64,000 nt of DNA, taken from assembly GCA_021234155.1 (NCBI GenBank), contig JAJEKV010000057.1:8584108-8648107 (forward strand), given 5' to 3'. This stretch comes from Isoetes taiwanensis (Eukaryota; Streptophyta; Lycopodiopsida; Isoetales; Isoetaceae). This document shows, piece after piece, positions 23,609-34,831 of the stretch (position 1 is the stretch's first letter; every line of letters begins with the position of its first letter). The notes beneath the pieces are model-generated. The model was not told where the DNA came from and did no database searches. It saw only the letters and a list, made by a program, of their open reading frames with translations. The position numbers were made by a program, and so were the translations under genes.

Positions 23609-23681
23609 CGACCAAGATGGGACTCGAACCCATAATCTCCCACTTCGAAGGCAAGCGCCTTGTCCATTAGGCCAAATGGTC
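23609..23681 (-). tRNA. tRNA-Arg variant (anticodon TCG), probably decayed
   Basis: 73 nt. The anticodon arm is CTTGC-CTTCGAA-GTGGG, so the anticodon would be TCG and the stem relies on three wobble pairs. The acceptor has T at position 7, which breaks the 7-66 pair. The T arm is intact. Confidence 0.6.
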
Positions 23682-24640
23682 ATTGCTATATTTGGATTTT
23701 CACCTGAGACACTACGATGGTTTGTGTTTTTTGTTTAAGTAAGAAACAAGAATAGTAGGCAACCATCTAAACTTGACTCAAAAAGGATTTTTTTTTTATC
23801 AACCTTACAACTAGCCGTATATAAGAACAATCCCACAAAATTCATACATCTACTAAATCTATCCCTATGGCATATTCTATAGAAAACCATAAACTAACTT
23901 GTAATGGATTTGGGACCAACAGAATCTAAGGATACAAGATTTATAGCTCATTTATATGCCTAGTACAGATTGCAGTGTTGCACCTAATGAAACCTTTGTT
24001 TTTGTTCAATACAATCCAACAGTAATTTGGCGTATTTCGCAAAAAAAGAGAAAAGAAAAAGAAAAAGAGAGTAATTTGGCGTAATTTGGCAGGTTCACAT
24101 ATTATGAATCACTCGTACTTCTTGGTCAATATAATGGAGATATGTATGCCTTATATTATATTTTAGAACCAAGTAAGCAACATGTAAAAAATCAACTAAT
24201 GCTCCAACTTGATCAAACTTCATAAGGTTATGCCATGCTTCATGTTGACCAACCTTGAACGTATTTAGACATATATTCATAGAGGAGTCATGCTTTGCTC
24301 GATCAAAACTTAGAGATGTTATCCTTGCTTGATGAAACTTTAGTTGTAGCACAACTTTACAGTTACGTCGATCTGCAATAAGACCTTAATTCTATTTACA
24401 TATAAATCTATAGAGGGATTATGCCTTGCTCGATCAAACCTCAATCATACTTTAAAATAAATTGTAGAGGGTTTACAGCTTAATCAATCAAACCTTAGAG
24501 CGTTATCATTGCTCGATCACAGCCTAATTAATCAAACCTTAGAGCATTATCACTGCTCGATCAAACTATAGTTGTGGTACAACTTCACAGTTATGTCCTT
24601 CGGCGAGTTCATGAAGTGTCAGCACGCTCATAAAACAAAC

Positions 24641-24712
24641 CGACCAAGATGGGACTCGAACCCATAATCTCTCGCTCCGGAGGCGAGCGCCTTGTCCATT
24701 AGCCACATTGTC
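24641..24712 (-). tRNA. tRNA-Arg(CCG) pseudogene
   Basis: 72 nt. The anticodon and T arms are perfect, but one G of the D stem is deleted and the acceptor 5' strand is GACAATG, with an A-G mismatch at pair 4-69. It is probably inactive. Confidence 0.7.
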
Positions 24713-24908
24713 ATTGCTATATTTGGATTTTCACCTGAGACATGGTTTGTGTTTTTCTTTTAAGTAAGAAACAAGAATGGTAGGCAATCATCTAAACATG
24801 ACTCAAAAAGGATTTTTTTTTATCAACCTTACAACTAGCCGTATATAAGAACAATCCCACAAAATTCATACATCTCCTAAATCTATCCCTATGGCGTATT
24901 CTATAGAA

Positions 24909-25085
24909 TAGAATAGAATAGTTTTTTTAACGTCCACAAAGACCAATAGGTCATGGGACCCATACAATGGGCTAGTACAATCATTACTACTAGGATTAAA
25001 AAACCCCTGACTCGAAAGGTTTTCAAGGGAAAAACCTTTGCAGTAATGATACTAGACAAGCTTAGATAATGACTACTGAGGGCTC
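24909..25085. mobile_element. Small insertion (SINE/MITE-like?), one unit only
   Basis: A ~175-bp sequence starting with a 'tagaatagaatag' run and a T7 stretch replaces 'aaccataaactaacttg' of the unit and occurs in no other unit. On the minus strand the T-run would be a short A tail followed by a TTCTA-type repeat. No tRNA-like promoter boxes are evident, so its class is open. Confidence 0.4.
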
Positions 25086-25669
25086 AGTAATGGATTTGGG
25101 ACAAAAAGAATCTAAGAACACAAGATTTATAGCTCATTTATATGCCTAGTACAGATTGCAGTGTTGCGCCTAATGAAACCTTTGTTTTTGTTCAATATAA
25201 TCCAAACGATAATTTGCGTATTTCAAAAAAAAAAAAAAAAAGAAAAAAGAAAAAGAGAGTAATTTGGCATAATTTGGCAGGTTCACATATTACGAATCAC
25301 TCGTACTTCTTGGTCAATATAATGGAGATATGTATGCCTTATATTATATTATAGAACCAAGTAAGCAACATTTAAAAAATCAGAGGGGTTATCCTTGCTT
25401 GATGAAACTTTAGTTGTAGCACAACTTTACAGTTACGTCGATCTGCAATAAGACCTTAATTCTATTTAGACATAAATCTATAGAGGGATTATGCCTTGCT
25501 CGATCAAACCTCAATCATACTTAAAAATAAATTATAGAGGGTTTACAGCTTAATCAATCAAACCTTAGAGCGTTATCATTGCTCGATCAAACTATAGTTG
25601 TGGTACAACTTCACGGTTATGTCCTTCTTACGAAGTTAATGAAGTGTCAAAGACGCTCATAAAACAAAC

Positions 25670-25742
25670 CGACCAAGATGGGACTCGAACCCATAATCTC
25701 TCGCTCCGGAGGCGAGCGCCTTGTCCATTAGGCCACATGGTC
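25670..25742 (-). tRNA. tRNA-Arg(CCG), intact
   Basis: Same 73-nt consensus as the copy at 16634: anticodon loop CTCCGGA, T loop TTCGAGT, all stems paired apart from the array-wide U-U at 6-67. Terminator TTTT and upstream 'gcaat' are conserved. Confidence 0.9.
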
Positions 25743-26622
25743 ATTGCTATATTTGGATTTTCACCTGAGAGTTTTTCTTTTAAGTAAGAAACAAGAATGG
25801 CAGGCAACTGACTCAAAAAGGATTTTTTTTTTTTATCAACCTTACAACTAGCCATATATAAGAACAATCCCACAAAATTCATACATCTGCTAAATCTATC
25901 CCTATGGCGTATTCTATAGAAAACCATAAACTAACTTGTAATGGACTTGGGACCAAAAGAATCCAAGAACACAAGATTTATAGCTCATTTATATGCCTAG
26001 TACGTGCATTGCGGTGTTAGCCTAATGAAACCTTTGTTTTGTTCAATATAATCCAACAAGATAATTTGGCGTATTTAAAAAAAAAATAGAAAAAAGAAAA
26101 AAGAAAAAGAGAGTAATTTGGCGTAATTTGGCAGGTTCACATATTATGAATCACTTTACTTCTTAGTCAATATAATGGAGATATTTATGCCTTATATTAT
26201 ATTTTAGAACCAAGTAAGCAACATGTAAAAAATCAACTAATGCTCCAACTTTATCAAACTTCATAAGGTTATGCCATGCTTCATGTTGACCAAACTTGGA
26301 CGTTTTTAGACATATATTCATAGAGGGGTTAATGTTTGCTCGATCAAACCTTAGAGGGGTTATCCTTGCTTGATGAAACTTTAGTTGTAGCACAACTTTA
26401 CAGTTACATCGATCTGCAATAAGACCTTAATTCTATTTACACATAAATCTATAGAGGGATTATGCCTTGCTCGATCAAACCTCAATCATACTTTAAAATA
26501 AATTGTAGAGGGTTTACAGCTTCATCAATCAAACCTTAGAGCGTTATCATTGCTCGATCAAACTATTCACAGTTATGTCCTTCGGCGAGTTCATGAAGTG
26601 TCAGCATGCTCATAAAACAAAC

Positions 26623-26695
26623 CGACCAAGATGGGACTCGAACCCATAATCTCTCGCTCCGGAGGCGAGCGCCTTGTCCATTAGGCCACATGGTC
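26623..26695 (-). tRNA. tRNA-Arg(CCG), intact
   Basis: Matches the array consensus over all 73 nt, with complete A and B boxes. It is the last copy before the 15.5 kb Helitron. The next copy (43070) would be 992 bp away if that Helitron were absent. Confidence 0.9.
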
Positions 26696-27363
26696 ATTGC
26701 TATATTTGGATTTTCACCTGAGACACTAGGATTGTTTGTGTTTCTCTTTTAAGTAAGAAACAAGAATGGTAGGCTGACTCAAAAAGGAATTTTTTTTTTT
26801 TTTTATCAACCTTACAACTAGCCGTATATAAGAACAATCCCACAAAATTCATACATCTGCTAAATCTATCCCTATGGCGTATTCTATAGAAAACCATAAA
26901 CTAACTTGTAATGGATTTGGGACCAAAAGAATCCAAGAACACAAGATTTATAGCTCACTAGTTATGGTGCCCGGCGTTGCCGGGCATAACTACAATTGTA
27001 TTGTAGAATTATATGAATAAGATGTAGGATTTAGGAACACTAAAATTGATTCAGTTCTATAAGAATTGCAATTCACAATAGAATAATTTCCTAGGAACTT
27101 CGAGCTTGTGTTTATAAGTTGGGCACTGTATAGATCATGGGATTTGGAGTTGCTTGTGGACATTGGACTGATGAGAGTATTGCAATGAGATTTGGAGTTT
27201 TATGTTTCACAATAATAATTGCACTGAGGTGTGAGATGTAAACTGCAATCAAGCTAATATTGAGCCAACTTGTTTAAATGAATCTTCAACTATAACCCAA
27301 AATTCATAAATAGACGTGAATTAGCTTGATGTGTTAACTCTCTCATACTGTTTCACATGTTTA

Positions 27364-27396
27364 ACAAGGTGACCTAGCAAACACACTAATGACCTG
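27364..27396. repeat. Left terminal inverted repeat (33 bp)
   Basis: Pairs with 36226-36258 with two mismatches (CA versus TG at positions 19-20). Preceded by TGTTTA. Confidence 0.92.
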
Positions 27397-27472
27397 TGGT
27401 GCAATTGCAGATTCCTTTTTCAAAAACACGTAAATTCCGCATTTTAGCCATTTTTTAAAAAAAGCAAGCCCA

Positions 27473-27772
27473 GAAAACGTAGTGAGCCTAAAAAAAGTCC
27501 ACATTTCGAAGACAAGCAGGTTTTCTTGGTTTTGGACAAAGTAAGAAACACACTTTTTGGAGCACCAAAATGCAAATGAAAAGAGAAAAGCCTATGCGCG
27601 CATAGAGAAGACAGTCCTTATTAAATTATAATTTATTTAAAAACGCTAGTGAGCCTAAAAGAAATCCACATTTCAAAGACAAGCAGGTTTTCTTGTATTT
27701 AGACAAAGTAAAAGACAAACTTTTTAGACCAACAAAATGCAACTGAAAAGAGAAAAGCCTATGCGGCGATAG
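27473..27772. repeat. Subterminal direct repeat, period 167 bp
   Basis: About 133 bp from 'acgtagtgagcctaaaa' to the palindrome at 27592-27605 recurs at 27640-27772 with moderate divergence. The second copy ends in a degenerate palindrome (CTATGCGGCGATAG). It lies just inside the left end of the TIR transposon, where transposase-binding repeats are often found. Confidence 0.8.
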
Positions 27773-27852
27773 ACATGATGATCATTAATGGAATATATTA
27801 CATTTAAAATAGGGCACAGAGAATAAAATGTTTAACTTTTGGAACAGAAATT

Positions 27853-29027
27853 TTAAATATCCAAAGGAACATCCTTTGCAGCTATTTCCTCATCTGTTTC
27901 AGAACCTTCGGGATACTTAGGCTTAGTAGCTTCTAGATTTTCCTCAGACTCGGACGGACCTTCTACCTGTTTGACCTTAAGTGGATCTTCGACGGGAATC
28001 AATTCAACATAGTCGGCTTGATCGTCATTGTTCCGTGTAAGAGGAGGCAATGTGCTCGACGAGGAGAAGGCCGGAACACCATCCTTATCCTTGATCCCAA
28101 GTTCCGGTTTTTCGTCCGGCAAGCTGTGTAAGGAACTGACACGTGATTTGATGTATGCTACTGCATCTGCATCGACGTCAACGGCCTACTTTCTGCCAGT
28201 TGTGGCCCCTTCGTAATGCACAAGCCAGCGTGGTGCGGATCACGAAAATGCGTCAACGACCCAATCTCCAGGTTGCGAGAACATGTCCAGAAGCGTGTTA
28301 ATTAGTCTCTGAGGCTTCTGGTAGGGATTGACAATGCGTCCCTGGTGAACTGGGTCTGTAAGCTTTTGTAAGACTGCTGGGCATTGAAAAGCATTGCGAA
28401 AATCCATGCCGGTAGTGTTATAGTGCATTTGGCTTCTCTGCCCAGATACGCTATGGTAGCCTATGTGAATCTGCTCCCACACGTTGACAAGTCTAGCACC
28501 ACCACCTCCCCTAATATTCGTCTTTAACCTGCAAAGAAAGGAAACACTTTTGTATTCGCTATGCCCGCATGGAGAAAACAACTAGACACTTACCATATGG
28601 CAGCCTCGTAACCAGCCTTGCAGTCGGTCTTCATAGCCGCTTGCACCATACCGGCCTGGTTAGTGGAGTGGAAGACGACAATCCTCCAGAGCGGAGCAGT
28701 GTTTATCTTAACAAACCTTCCCAAAAAAGAATCAAACTCGGCGTACGTAAATGGTGAGTCATCACCACGGCTGTCAGGCAACTTAAACCCGTAAGGTATG
28801 TCAGCAATGCACAAGGAATAGTTGCCAGGTCTCAAAGTGTGGTCAAGTTTGACACAATTCCCACGATACACTTGATAAAGACAATTCTGGCCAAACATAT
28901 CAAATCTTTCAAACTCGGAAGGCACCAAACTCTGTTCAGCTTCTTGAGACTTTTTTAGCTTTGACCGCTCCTCTTTAGCTAGCCGGACCATGTTCAAAAA
29001 TCCAGGTGGGATGGGGTCTTTCTTTTT
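27853..29027 (-). pseudogene. Beta-class N6A/N4C DNA methyltransferase domain
   Basis: Exon 28594-29027 contains the catalytic motif IV as SLCIADIPYGF (DPPY-type). Exon 27853-28528 carries, after a conserved-looking RIVNPYQKPQRLINTLLDMF, the AdoMet motif I region PGDWVVDAFS, after which the frame meets TGA (28240-28242). One base later the sequence continues as TTLACALRRGHNWQKVG, then after another slip DVDADAVAYIKSRV. The order motif IV before motif I defines the beta class. The C-terminal 90 residues are acidic and low in complexity. The lesions hit the cofactor-binding loop itself, so this copy cannot be catalytic. Confidence 0.8.
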
Positions 29028-29774
29028 CTGAAAGCCGAAACAATTTGTAAGAAACAAAAATGACTCCCTCACTCACGTGCTATGCGCCAAGATAGCATGG
29101 TAGTGAGGGACACAGGTTAGTGCTATCGCCAAGATAGCACTACCACAAGGTCCCTCAATCACATGCTATGCGCGCATAGCACAGGTACAAAAATGAATAC
29201 CTTAACTCAAGCGAAGAAGGAGGAGAAAAGAAATGACCTACCGGTTGGTAAAGTTGGTGGCATATTGATTTATTTTTTCGTGCGAGGACCACGTGGGGTA
29301 TAATTCCCGCACCTTCTCCCGGTTTGTCGCAGGTTGAGGTGAACCATTAGTCGCTGTTGGCGGCGAGTGCACAATCTTTTTGGTCGCAAAGCGTTCCAAA
29401 AGGTTAATAACAAATATTGGAAAAAACGTGAGTGTGTAATGTAGGCTTACTGTTTAAATTCTTTCTGCATCTCTTCCAGAGTGAACTGTTTATCAACAAC
29501 CTTTTGCAGGACCTCACAAACTTTGTCAACATTTTTTAGGCCTTGCATTTCACGCCAGGCCATTATACCCATATCCTTTTGCTTTGCGGGATCATTTTTC
29601 TTCCTCTTGGAATCCGTTGACTTGCCTTTAGTTTTTAAAGTGCCCTCGTGAGAACATGTCAAAATTTTTTCTTGTAGCTCCCAGACCTAACATAGAAAAC
29701 AACAAGCATGTTAAAAAAATATTTAAGAGCCATGCGCGCATAGCCAAAGGCAAAGGTCGAGAGAAAATACTTAC

Positions 29775-30813
29775 ACGTCCATGACGGAAAGCTAACTGAA
29801 AATAATTATCATATTTTACAAGAGATGCTCTGGCATCTGAGGTGGAGTAAGTTAGGCAAAGCACTTTCGATGGCGCCTTTGTTCTTTTAAGGCCAGTCTG
29901 AGCACGGTCATCCTTAATATCTTTCTCACCTTGGTGCTCGAAGCGGAAGAGTTCATATTCCTTGTGCATGAATTTAATTTTATCTGTGAAGCTCATACTC
30001 ATCCGATACTCATTGTCCACGTTGTGGCTCATTGCAAGCAGCTTTGCCTCTGAGTCAGTGACACCCACGTAAACAAAGGCAAAGATTTGTGAGAAGCAGT
30101 GCTCCTTTGTTTCCTTGTATAGTTGTCTTCTTGCCTTGAAACTGTGGGTGCCCCCTAAAACATAGTATTTGTAGTTCTCGTCCTCTTCCTTAACAAACAG
30201 CTCCTTATCATTGCACTGGGCAGGATCAACTATACATATATGTGGAGCTGTTGCTGCATTCGGCCTGTCTCTTATTCTTTCTTTCAATGCAGTTAAGTGG
30301 CCACTGTAAATTTTACGGACTTGCAATTGTCTCACACCTTGCTCGTCCTTAGGTGCAAGCTTCACACAGTCTACAGAGAGATGCATGATGCCGGGTACAC
30401 GGCTCGATTTCCTCGAGCTTCTTAGATGCCATGTCCTTCTCCTTGCTTGCTATCTTCGTGCCCGGTCCTGACGGCAAAGCTTGCTTAAGGGCCTTCCTGG
30501 CATCTTTTGAGAGTGGAGGCACGGTGGTTGTAACCAGGCCAACCTTGTAGTAATTTCTTTTTCCTTTCTTTTTAGGTGGCTCCTCCTCTTCCTCCTCTAC
30601 ATCCTCCTCTACATCCTCCTCTTCGATTTCCTCTACTTCTTCCTCCTCTTCCACATCTTCAACCAGATGCAAAGTGGCACTCCCCGTTGCTTTAGAAAGG
30701 GTAAGTTTTGGAACAGAGGGCATTGCATCTTTCAATAATTTAGGAACAGAGGCACTAGAAGTTAAAATAGGATCCTTGCACAATAGCAGGTCCTTCAAAA
30801 TGGTGACAAGATC
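29775..30813 (-). pseudogene. ParB-like (ParB/sulfiredoxin-fold) domain exon
   Basis: After the acceptor at 30813 comes DLVTILKDLLLCKDPIL, then an acidic run of Glu/Val/Asp, and PPKKKGKRNYYKVG. A one-base frame change near 30400 then leads into VPGIMHLSVDCVKLAP..., KIYSGHLTALKERI, HICIVDPAQCNDKEL, and YYVLGGTHSFKARRQLYKE. The GGTHSFKA segment corresponds to the GxH(R)xxA signature of ParB-type domains (bacterial ParB has G-E-R-R/H-R-x-x-A). In prokaryotes ParB-like domains are often joined to adenine methyltransferases in phages and mobile DNA. The exon ends RHGR|GTAAGT. The domain call is from motif reading only. Confidence 0.65.
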
Positions 30814-30899
30814 CTGGAAATTGCCTGGAAAGTAACATTCCATTAGCGCAAGAAGAACATTAAAGTTTCTTAGGCTATGTGCGCATAGACAATACTTAC

Positions 30900-31323
30900 A
30901 ATTTTTGCTTTCATTCGGGCCTGAATGTAACCCTGCATGTCCTCGGGAGACGACAGAGTGAGCTTAAAGAAATGGGGGTCCACCGAGTAAACATGTTGAG
31001 CCCCCTTAGTCGTTGTGGTGCAGTTAATATGATACATATCGAAGAGCTCAGTATCTATTAACCTGCCACATCTCTTGAAGCTGTCCAACTCTTTGGATTC
31101 TTTACTAAAACTGTCACAAATGTACAGATACAAAAAATGGGCCGTCACAGGCTCACCAGTTCCTCTTACTAGTAGCCACTGCTGGTCCTTACAGAAATAG
31201 GAACCGTCCTCAGTGATCATGAATGGTGTAGGTGCATCACCCTTTGGTTGATTCTTATCCTTTGTCGGCTTCCTCTTCTTGGCAGCCTTGTGGGAGGAGC
31301 CTGCTTCAGGATTTTTCTTGGCT
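30900..31323 (-). other. Exon 2: unrecognised N-terminal domain
   Basis: 424 nt, in phase with the 14-nt first exon (AG|A gives Arg). It begins with a lysine-rich stretch (KKNPEAGSSHKAAKKRKPTK), likely a nuclear localisation signal, then EDGSYFCKDQQWLLVRG and about 90 residues ending MKAKI before GTAAGT. The text 'GEPVTAHFLYLYICDSFSKE' looks globular. I do not recognise the domain. Confidence 0.7.
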
Positions 31324-31809
31324 CTACAAGACAGAAAAAACCTATTAAAAGACTGCTAGAAAATGCACAAGCAGATCTAACATTGGAAAGGCCTATGCAT
31401 GCATAGACAACCGCAAGTGAAAAACATTATGCCGGCGCGCCAAAGATAGACAATGGCGAGTGGTAAAGGTAAATGCCTATAATGCGCGATAGACAAGGGT
31501 TGCTAAAAATGTTGGTGCCTATGCGCGCATAGACAATACAAGAAGAGAAAAAACAATATGCCTGTGCGCGCAAAAACAATAATAAGAAAAAAGACAGAAT
31601 GCATATGCACGCATAGACTATGAAAGAAAAAAACACTAAATGCTACTGCCCAAGAAGAAATTCGGCAAACAAGATGACCAAAAAGCTAAAAATCAACTAT
31701 CTTCGTCTCTAACCAAAAGACCCTAAACGGGCTACATTTGGTATAAAATTTCTAACAAGTACTGTAAACTGCTACTGGCTGAGATGTTTACGTACCTTCC
31801 ACCTGTCAT

Positions 31810-32242
31810 GTTTGGCGACGCTATGCGTAACTCTATGGAGATGCTCTGATTCAAACGGAAGAGCAAATTTCAAGGGGAGGTCGAAATTTTGAGTAGTATC
31901 GTCTGTATATGCAAATGCCTCCATATGTTTTCGTATTTATATTGTGTTAGGTACTTTGCTTTTCGTCTATGAATTCTTGCATACACATCTAGTTTTGGTT
32001 GCATGCATTGGCTTGTGGAGATAATGTCTAATATTTTGTAATGTTTCTTGGTTGTGTGGCATCTACTTTTCGTATTGAAGTATGCGCACATAGATATATT
32101 TTATCCCTGTCTATGCGCGCATGGGCAACTAGTGTATATTACGTTTGTAACTGCTTTTTTATGCGCGCATGGGCATGTAGACTTGCAGGTTTGAAGGGAG
32201 AGGGTTTAATCGCTGAAACAAGTCACTCTTCCTTGTGCAGCA
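31810..32242. promoter_or_regulatory. Divergent promoter region with palindromes
   Basis: The 433 bp between the two divergent start codons contains three palindrome-type sites (32081-32094, 32110-32124 and 32160-32174). No clear TATA pair can be assigned by eye. The shared spacer suggests coordinated expression of the modification gene and the transposase. Confidence 0.45.
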
Positions 32243-34831
32243 ATGGAGAGCGACGACGAAGACGTTTTTACTTCAAGTCCTCCTGTTAATGTGGCAATAT
32301 TGACTCGTGGTCGTTACAACACACCCACACCAGTAGGTGACGATGAAGAACACTTCGATACGCTTCTCCCGGATGCTACCTCCTCCACACCATCTCCCTC
32401 CCCTTTACACCTACTGGTGTGTCTACCTCTTTTCAAACTCCATCTCCAAAACACGTTTTACAACATTCGTCCATTTTTACAACACCCTCCCCGCCACAAT
32501 CACGAAGTATCTTCTCCTCTTCCCCTACTCAACGTACTCACTCTATTTTTGATACTCCTTCACCTCTCCAGGAACTACACGAATCGTTGCAATATATTGT
32601 AGATTCTGCGGAGAGACGTGTGCTGCGTGCTGCTGGCCCTTCTTTAACAGAAAGGGCTTCTGAGGAAGACCTTCAAGTTCTGAAGAGAAAGTCGAGAACA
32701 TTATTTGCTGACAGACCTGGCACTTCCGTTGAGGGCGACAAGGCTGATGACCCTGTGTTTGAAGACGTGCAGTTCTGCACTCCTAAAAGACCTACCACAG
32801 ACACTGCTCAGAATAAAAGTCCTGCAGTGAAAAACCCGTACAGCAGTGCGAAAAGATTTAAGAGGGATCCCACAGTAAAAGCTTTTAGAACTGTTATGCG
32901 CGAGCGATTGATGGGACTGTCTTACATGAGAAAGCTGAGGAGACTGAATTGCTGTCAAAAAAAATGCTTACAGGCCTTTACATTTTCGTCTTTAAGGAAC
33001 ATAAGACAACGATTTTTGTCAATGTCGAAAGGTGATCAAGAGTTGTACTTGGCATACAGTGTAAGGCCTGAAGTTGGAGACAATTTTTCATATTATGTTT
33101 CAAGCAACACAGTGTGCCAACTTGCTTTTAAAAGAATACATGCCATTGGAAGTCGTCGCATGTCAAGAGTGCAAAAGAGGTTAGACAGGAATCCGTGCAT
33201 TGATGACTATTCACACCCAAAGAAAGTTGTCGGTATGTACTGCCTAAAAGCAAAAGCTTGGCTGGTTGGTTTCTTTGACTCTAACTGTGCGCGACTTCCA
33301 AACAGTCCTGTATATCATCTGACAGACAGTATTACTAAGAAGGAAGTCTACAGCATGTACAAGGATCTTTTCCAGAGTTCAAGTCAAAAGTTCATATCCT
33401 ATTCCTACTTCTTGAGGTTGTGGAAGCAAGAATTTAATCTTGTTAGGATTCCGAAGAGGCACAGATTTTTGGTGTGTACTAGCTGCTCCACATTAAAGGA
33501 AAAACGAACAATGGCCAAGGATATTCTAGAAAAAAGTACGTCCCTTTCGTCTAATCCCTTCTCGTTAGCACGACTAGAGACATTGTCTTATGCGGCCAAA
33601 GCACGGCTATTTAGTCTTGAGTTTGTCTATGTGCACATAGCAGGTCTTTTTTAATCTTGTAGTACTCGCACAGCAGGTCTCTTCAATCTTGTAGCTTCGC
33701 CCCTTCCCCAAAAGAGTCTCCTCTATTATGCGCGCCAAGATAGCACGTCTACAAAAGCTTTTTGCCGGTTACTGGTGGAGCCTTCACATTTGCTTCAAGG
33801 TAATCGACAAAAAGCTTATTTGGCAAGATAGCACGCGGCTACAAAAGCTTAGCTACAGTTACGTGGAGCCCCCATCGTTGCCTATCGCCAAGATAGCACG
33901 GCTACAAAAGCTTAGCTGCAGTTCTGTGGAGCCTTACTATTGCTTCAAGGTACTGACTAATGTCTTAATTGCAGATCAGATAACTCAAGAGTTGCAAGTT
34001 CACAGAGAGGCTCAAGCCTTGGAGAGAAAGAAGCTAGCAAAACATAGAAAGAAATCTTTGGAGAGGCCACTCGAATATATGTCTGTGGTGGTAGACGGCA
34101 TGGACCAAAAGAAGACCTCACTTCCCCATTTTGTAAATGTTCCAAAGGATTTAGATGAATCCGATTTTTTGAGGCTTCATTTGGTTGGGGCGATGATCTT
34201 TCATGGTGTTGTACAGTGCAGAGTATTTTTGACCTATCCAAATATACAAAGCGATCCTAACCTCACGGTGACAATACTAAATAAGATTTTGCTGGCAAAG
34301 GAGAAGCTGCCTCCAGTGTTGTACTTACAGTTAGACAATACTACTAGAGAAAATAAAAACCAAGTTTTATTTGCTTATTGCGCAATGCTGGTCGAGCTGG
34401 GTATCTTTCGAAAGGTCAAGGTTGGTTTCTTACTTGTGGGCCACACCCATGATCAGATAGACCAAATGTTCAGCAGATTTTCTGTGCGGTTGCGAAGGAA
34501 AAAAGCATTTTGTCTACACTCCTTGTGCAGTGTGATTGAGCAAGCTTACAATCCGACTCCAGTTGTCGAAGTGCTTAGCGAGACTTTTGATTTTCGTGAG
34601 TTTGTTTTCCAGCGTCATGGTGATACAGGTCCTGCTATCCATAAGTTGAATAATTTGACATTTCAACATCATGTAAAAAACTTTCTCAAGGACGGTAAAG
34701 CACAACTTCAAGGGAAGTACTTTGTCACCTCCCAAACTTGGCAGCCTGAGGCAGGCCTACAATATTTAAAATATGTTCCTGAAACTAAGGTAATGAGAAG
34801 GGCTATTCAAGCCACCCTAAAAGTGCCGTAG
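32243..34831 (+). pseudogene. Putative RNase-H-like transposase (DUF7869-type)
   Basis: Exon 1 runs from 32243 (MESDDEDVFTSS) or 32419 to 33535. The intron is 33536-33974 (GTACGT...TTGCAG), and exon 2 runs from 33975 to a TAG at 34829. The join restores phase (A|AT gives Asn). The N-terminus is Ser/Thr/Pro-rich and needs a one-base frame change near 32405. Exon 1 ends with a Cys pair (FLVCTSCSTLKEKR). Exon 2 carries MSVVVDGMDQKKTSLPHF, LYLQLDNTTRENKN and LLVGHTHDQIDQMFSRFSVR, spaced like the acidic catalytic residues of an RNase-H fold. The combination DGMDQ / LDN..REN / GHTH.QIDQ.FSR matches what I recall as Pfam DUF7869. It is the best candidate for the transposase of the enclosing element. 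Confidence 0.75.
33729..33974. repeat. Intronic triplicate with palindrome half-sites
   Basis: Within the transposase intron a ~65-85 bp unit ('gccaagatagcacg..ctacaaaagctt...gtggagcc') occurs three times, starting near 33734, 33822 and 33890. Each unit carries the CCAA-expanded half of the element's palindrome. Confidence 0.8.

Larger units (their letters stand above)
23206..26957. repeat. tRNA-Arg tandem array, four units
   Basis: Four head-to-tail units, with tRNA copies at 23609, 24641, 25670 and 26623 (spacings 1032, 1029 and 953 bp). A ~170-bp foreign piece lies in the second unit. The array stops at A26957, in the middle of 'tagctca|tttatatgcc', where the 15.5 kb Helitron is inserted, and resumes at 42413. 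Confidence 0.95.
27853..31809 (-). pseudogene. ParB-like domain + DNA methyltransferase gene (8 exons, lesioned)
   Basis: Reconstructed on the minus strand. Exon 1 is 31796-31809 (MTGGR...), exon 2 is 30900-31323, exon 3 is 29775-30813, exon 4 is 29451-29686, exon 5 is about 29376-29242 (acceptor unclear), exon 6 is 28594-29027 and exon 7 is 27853-28528, with one more frame break inside exon 3 (so six to eight coding blocks). Donors are GTACGT, GTAAGT, GTAAGC and GTAGGT, and acceptors are pyrimidine-rich. Phases agree for exons 1-2, 2-3, 3-4 and 6-7 but not around the unclear exon. Order in the protein: basic N-terminus, an unrecognised N-terminal domain, an acidic E-rich linker (about 30560-30660), a ParB-like fold, a linker, then a beta-class methyltransferase and an acidic tail. 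Lesions are a frameshift near 30400, an unresolved join near 29240-29450, and a stop plus two slips near 28186-28242. Confidence 0.8.

Noticed and set aside
27853-31809. Bacterial or phage contamination as the source of the ParB-methyltransferase gene
   Set aside because: It contains spliceosomal introns with matching phases, lies between eukaryotic-style TIRs, and sits inside a Helitron inserted in a tRNA array of the host.
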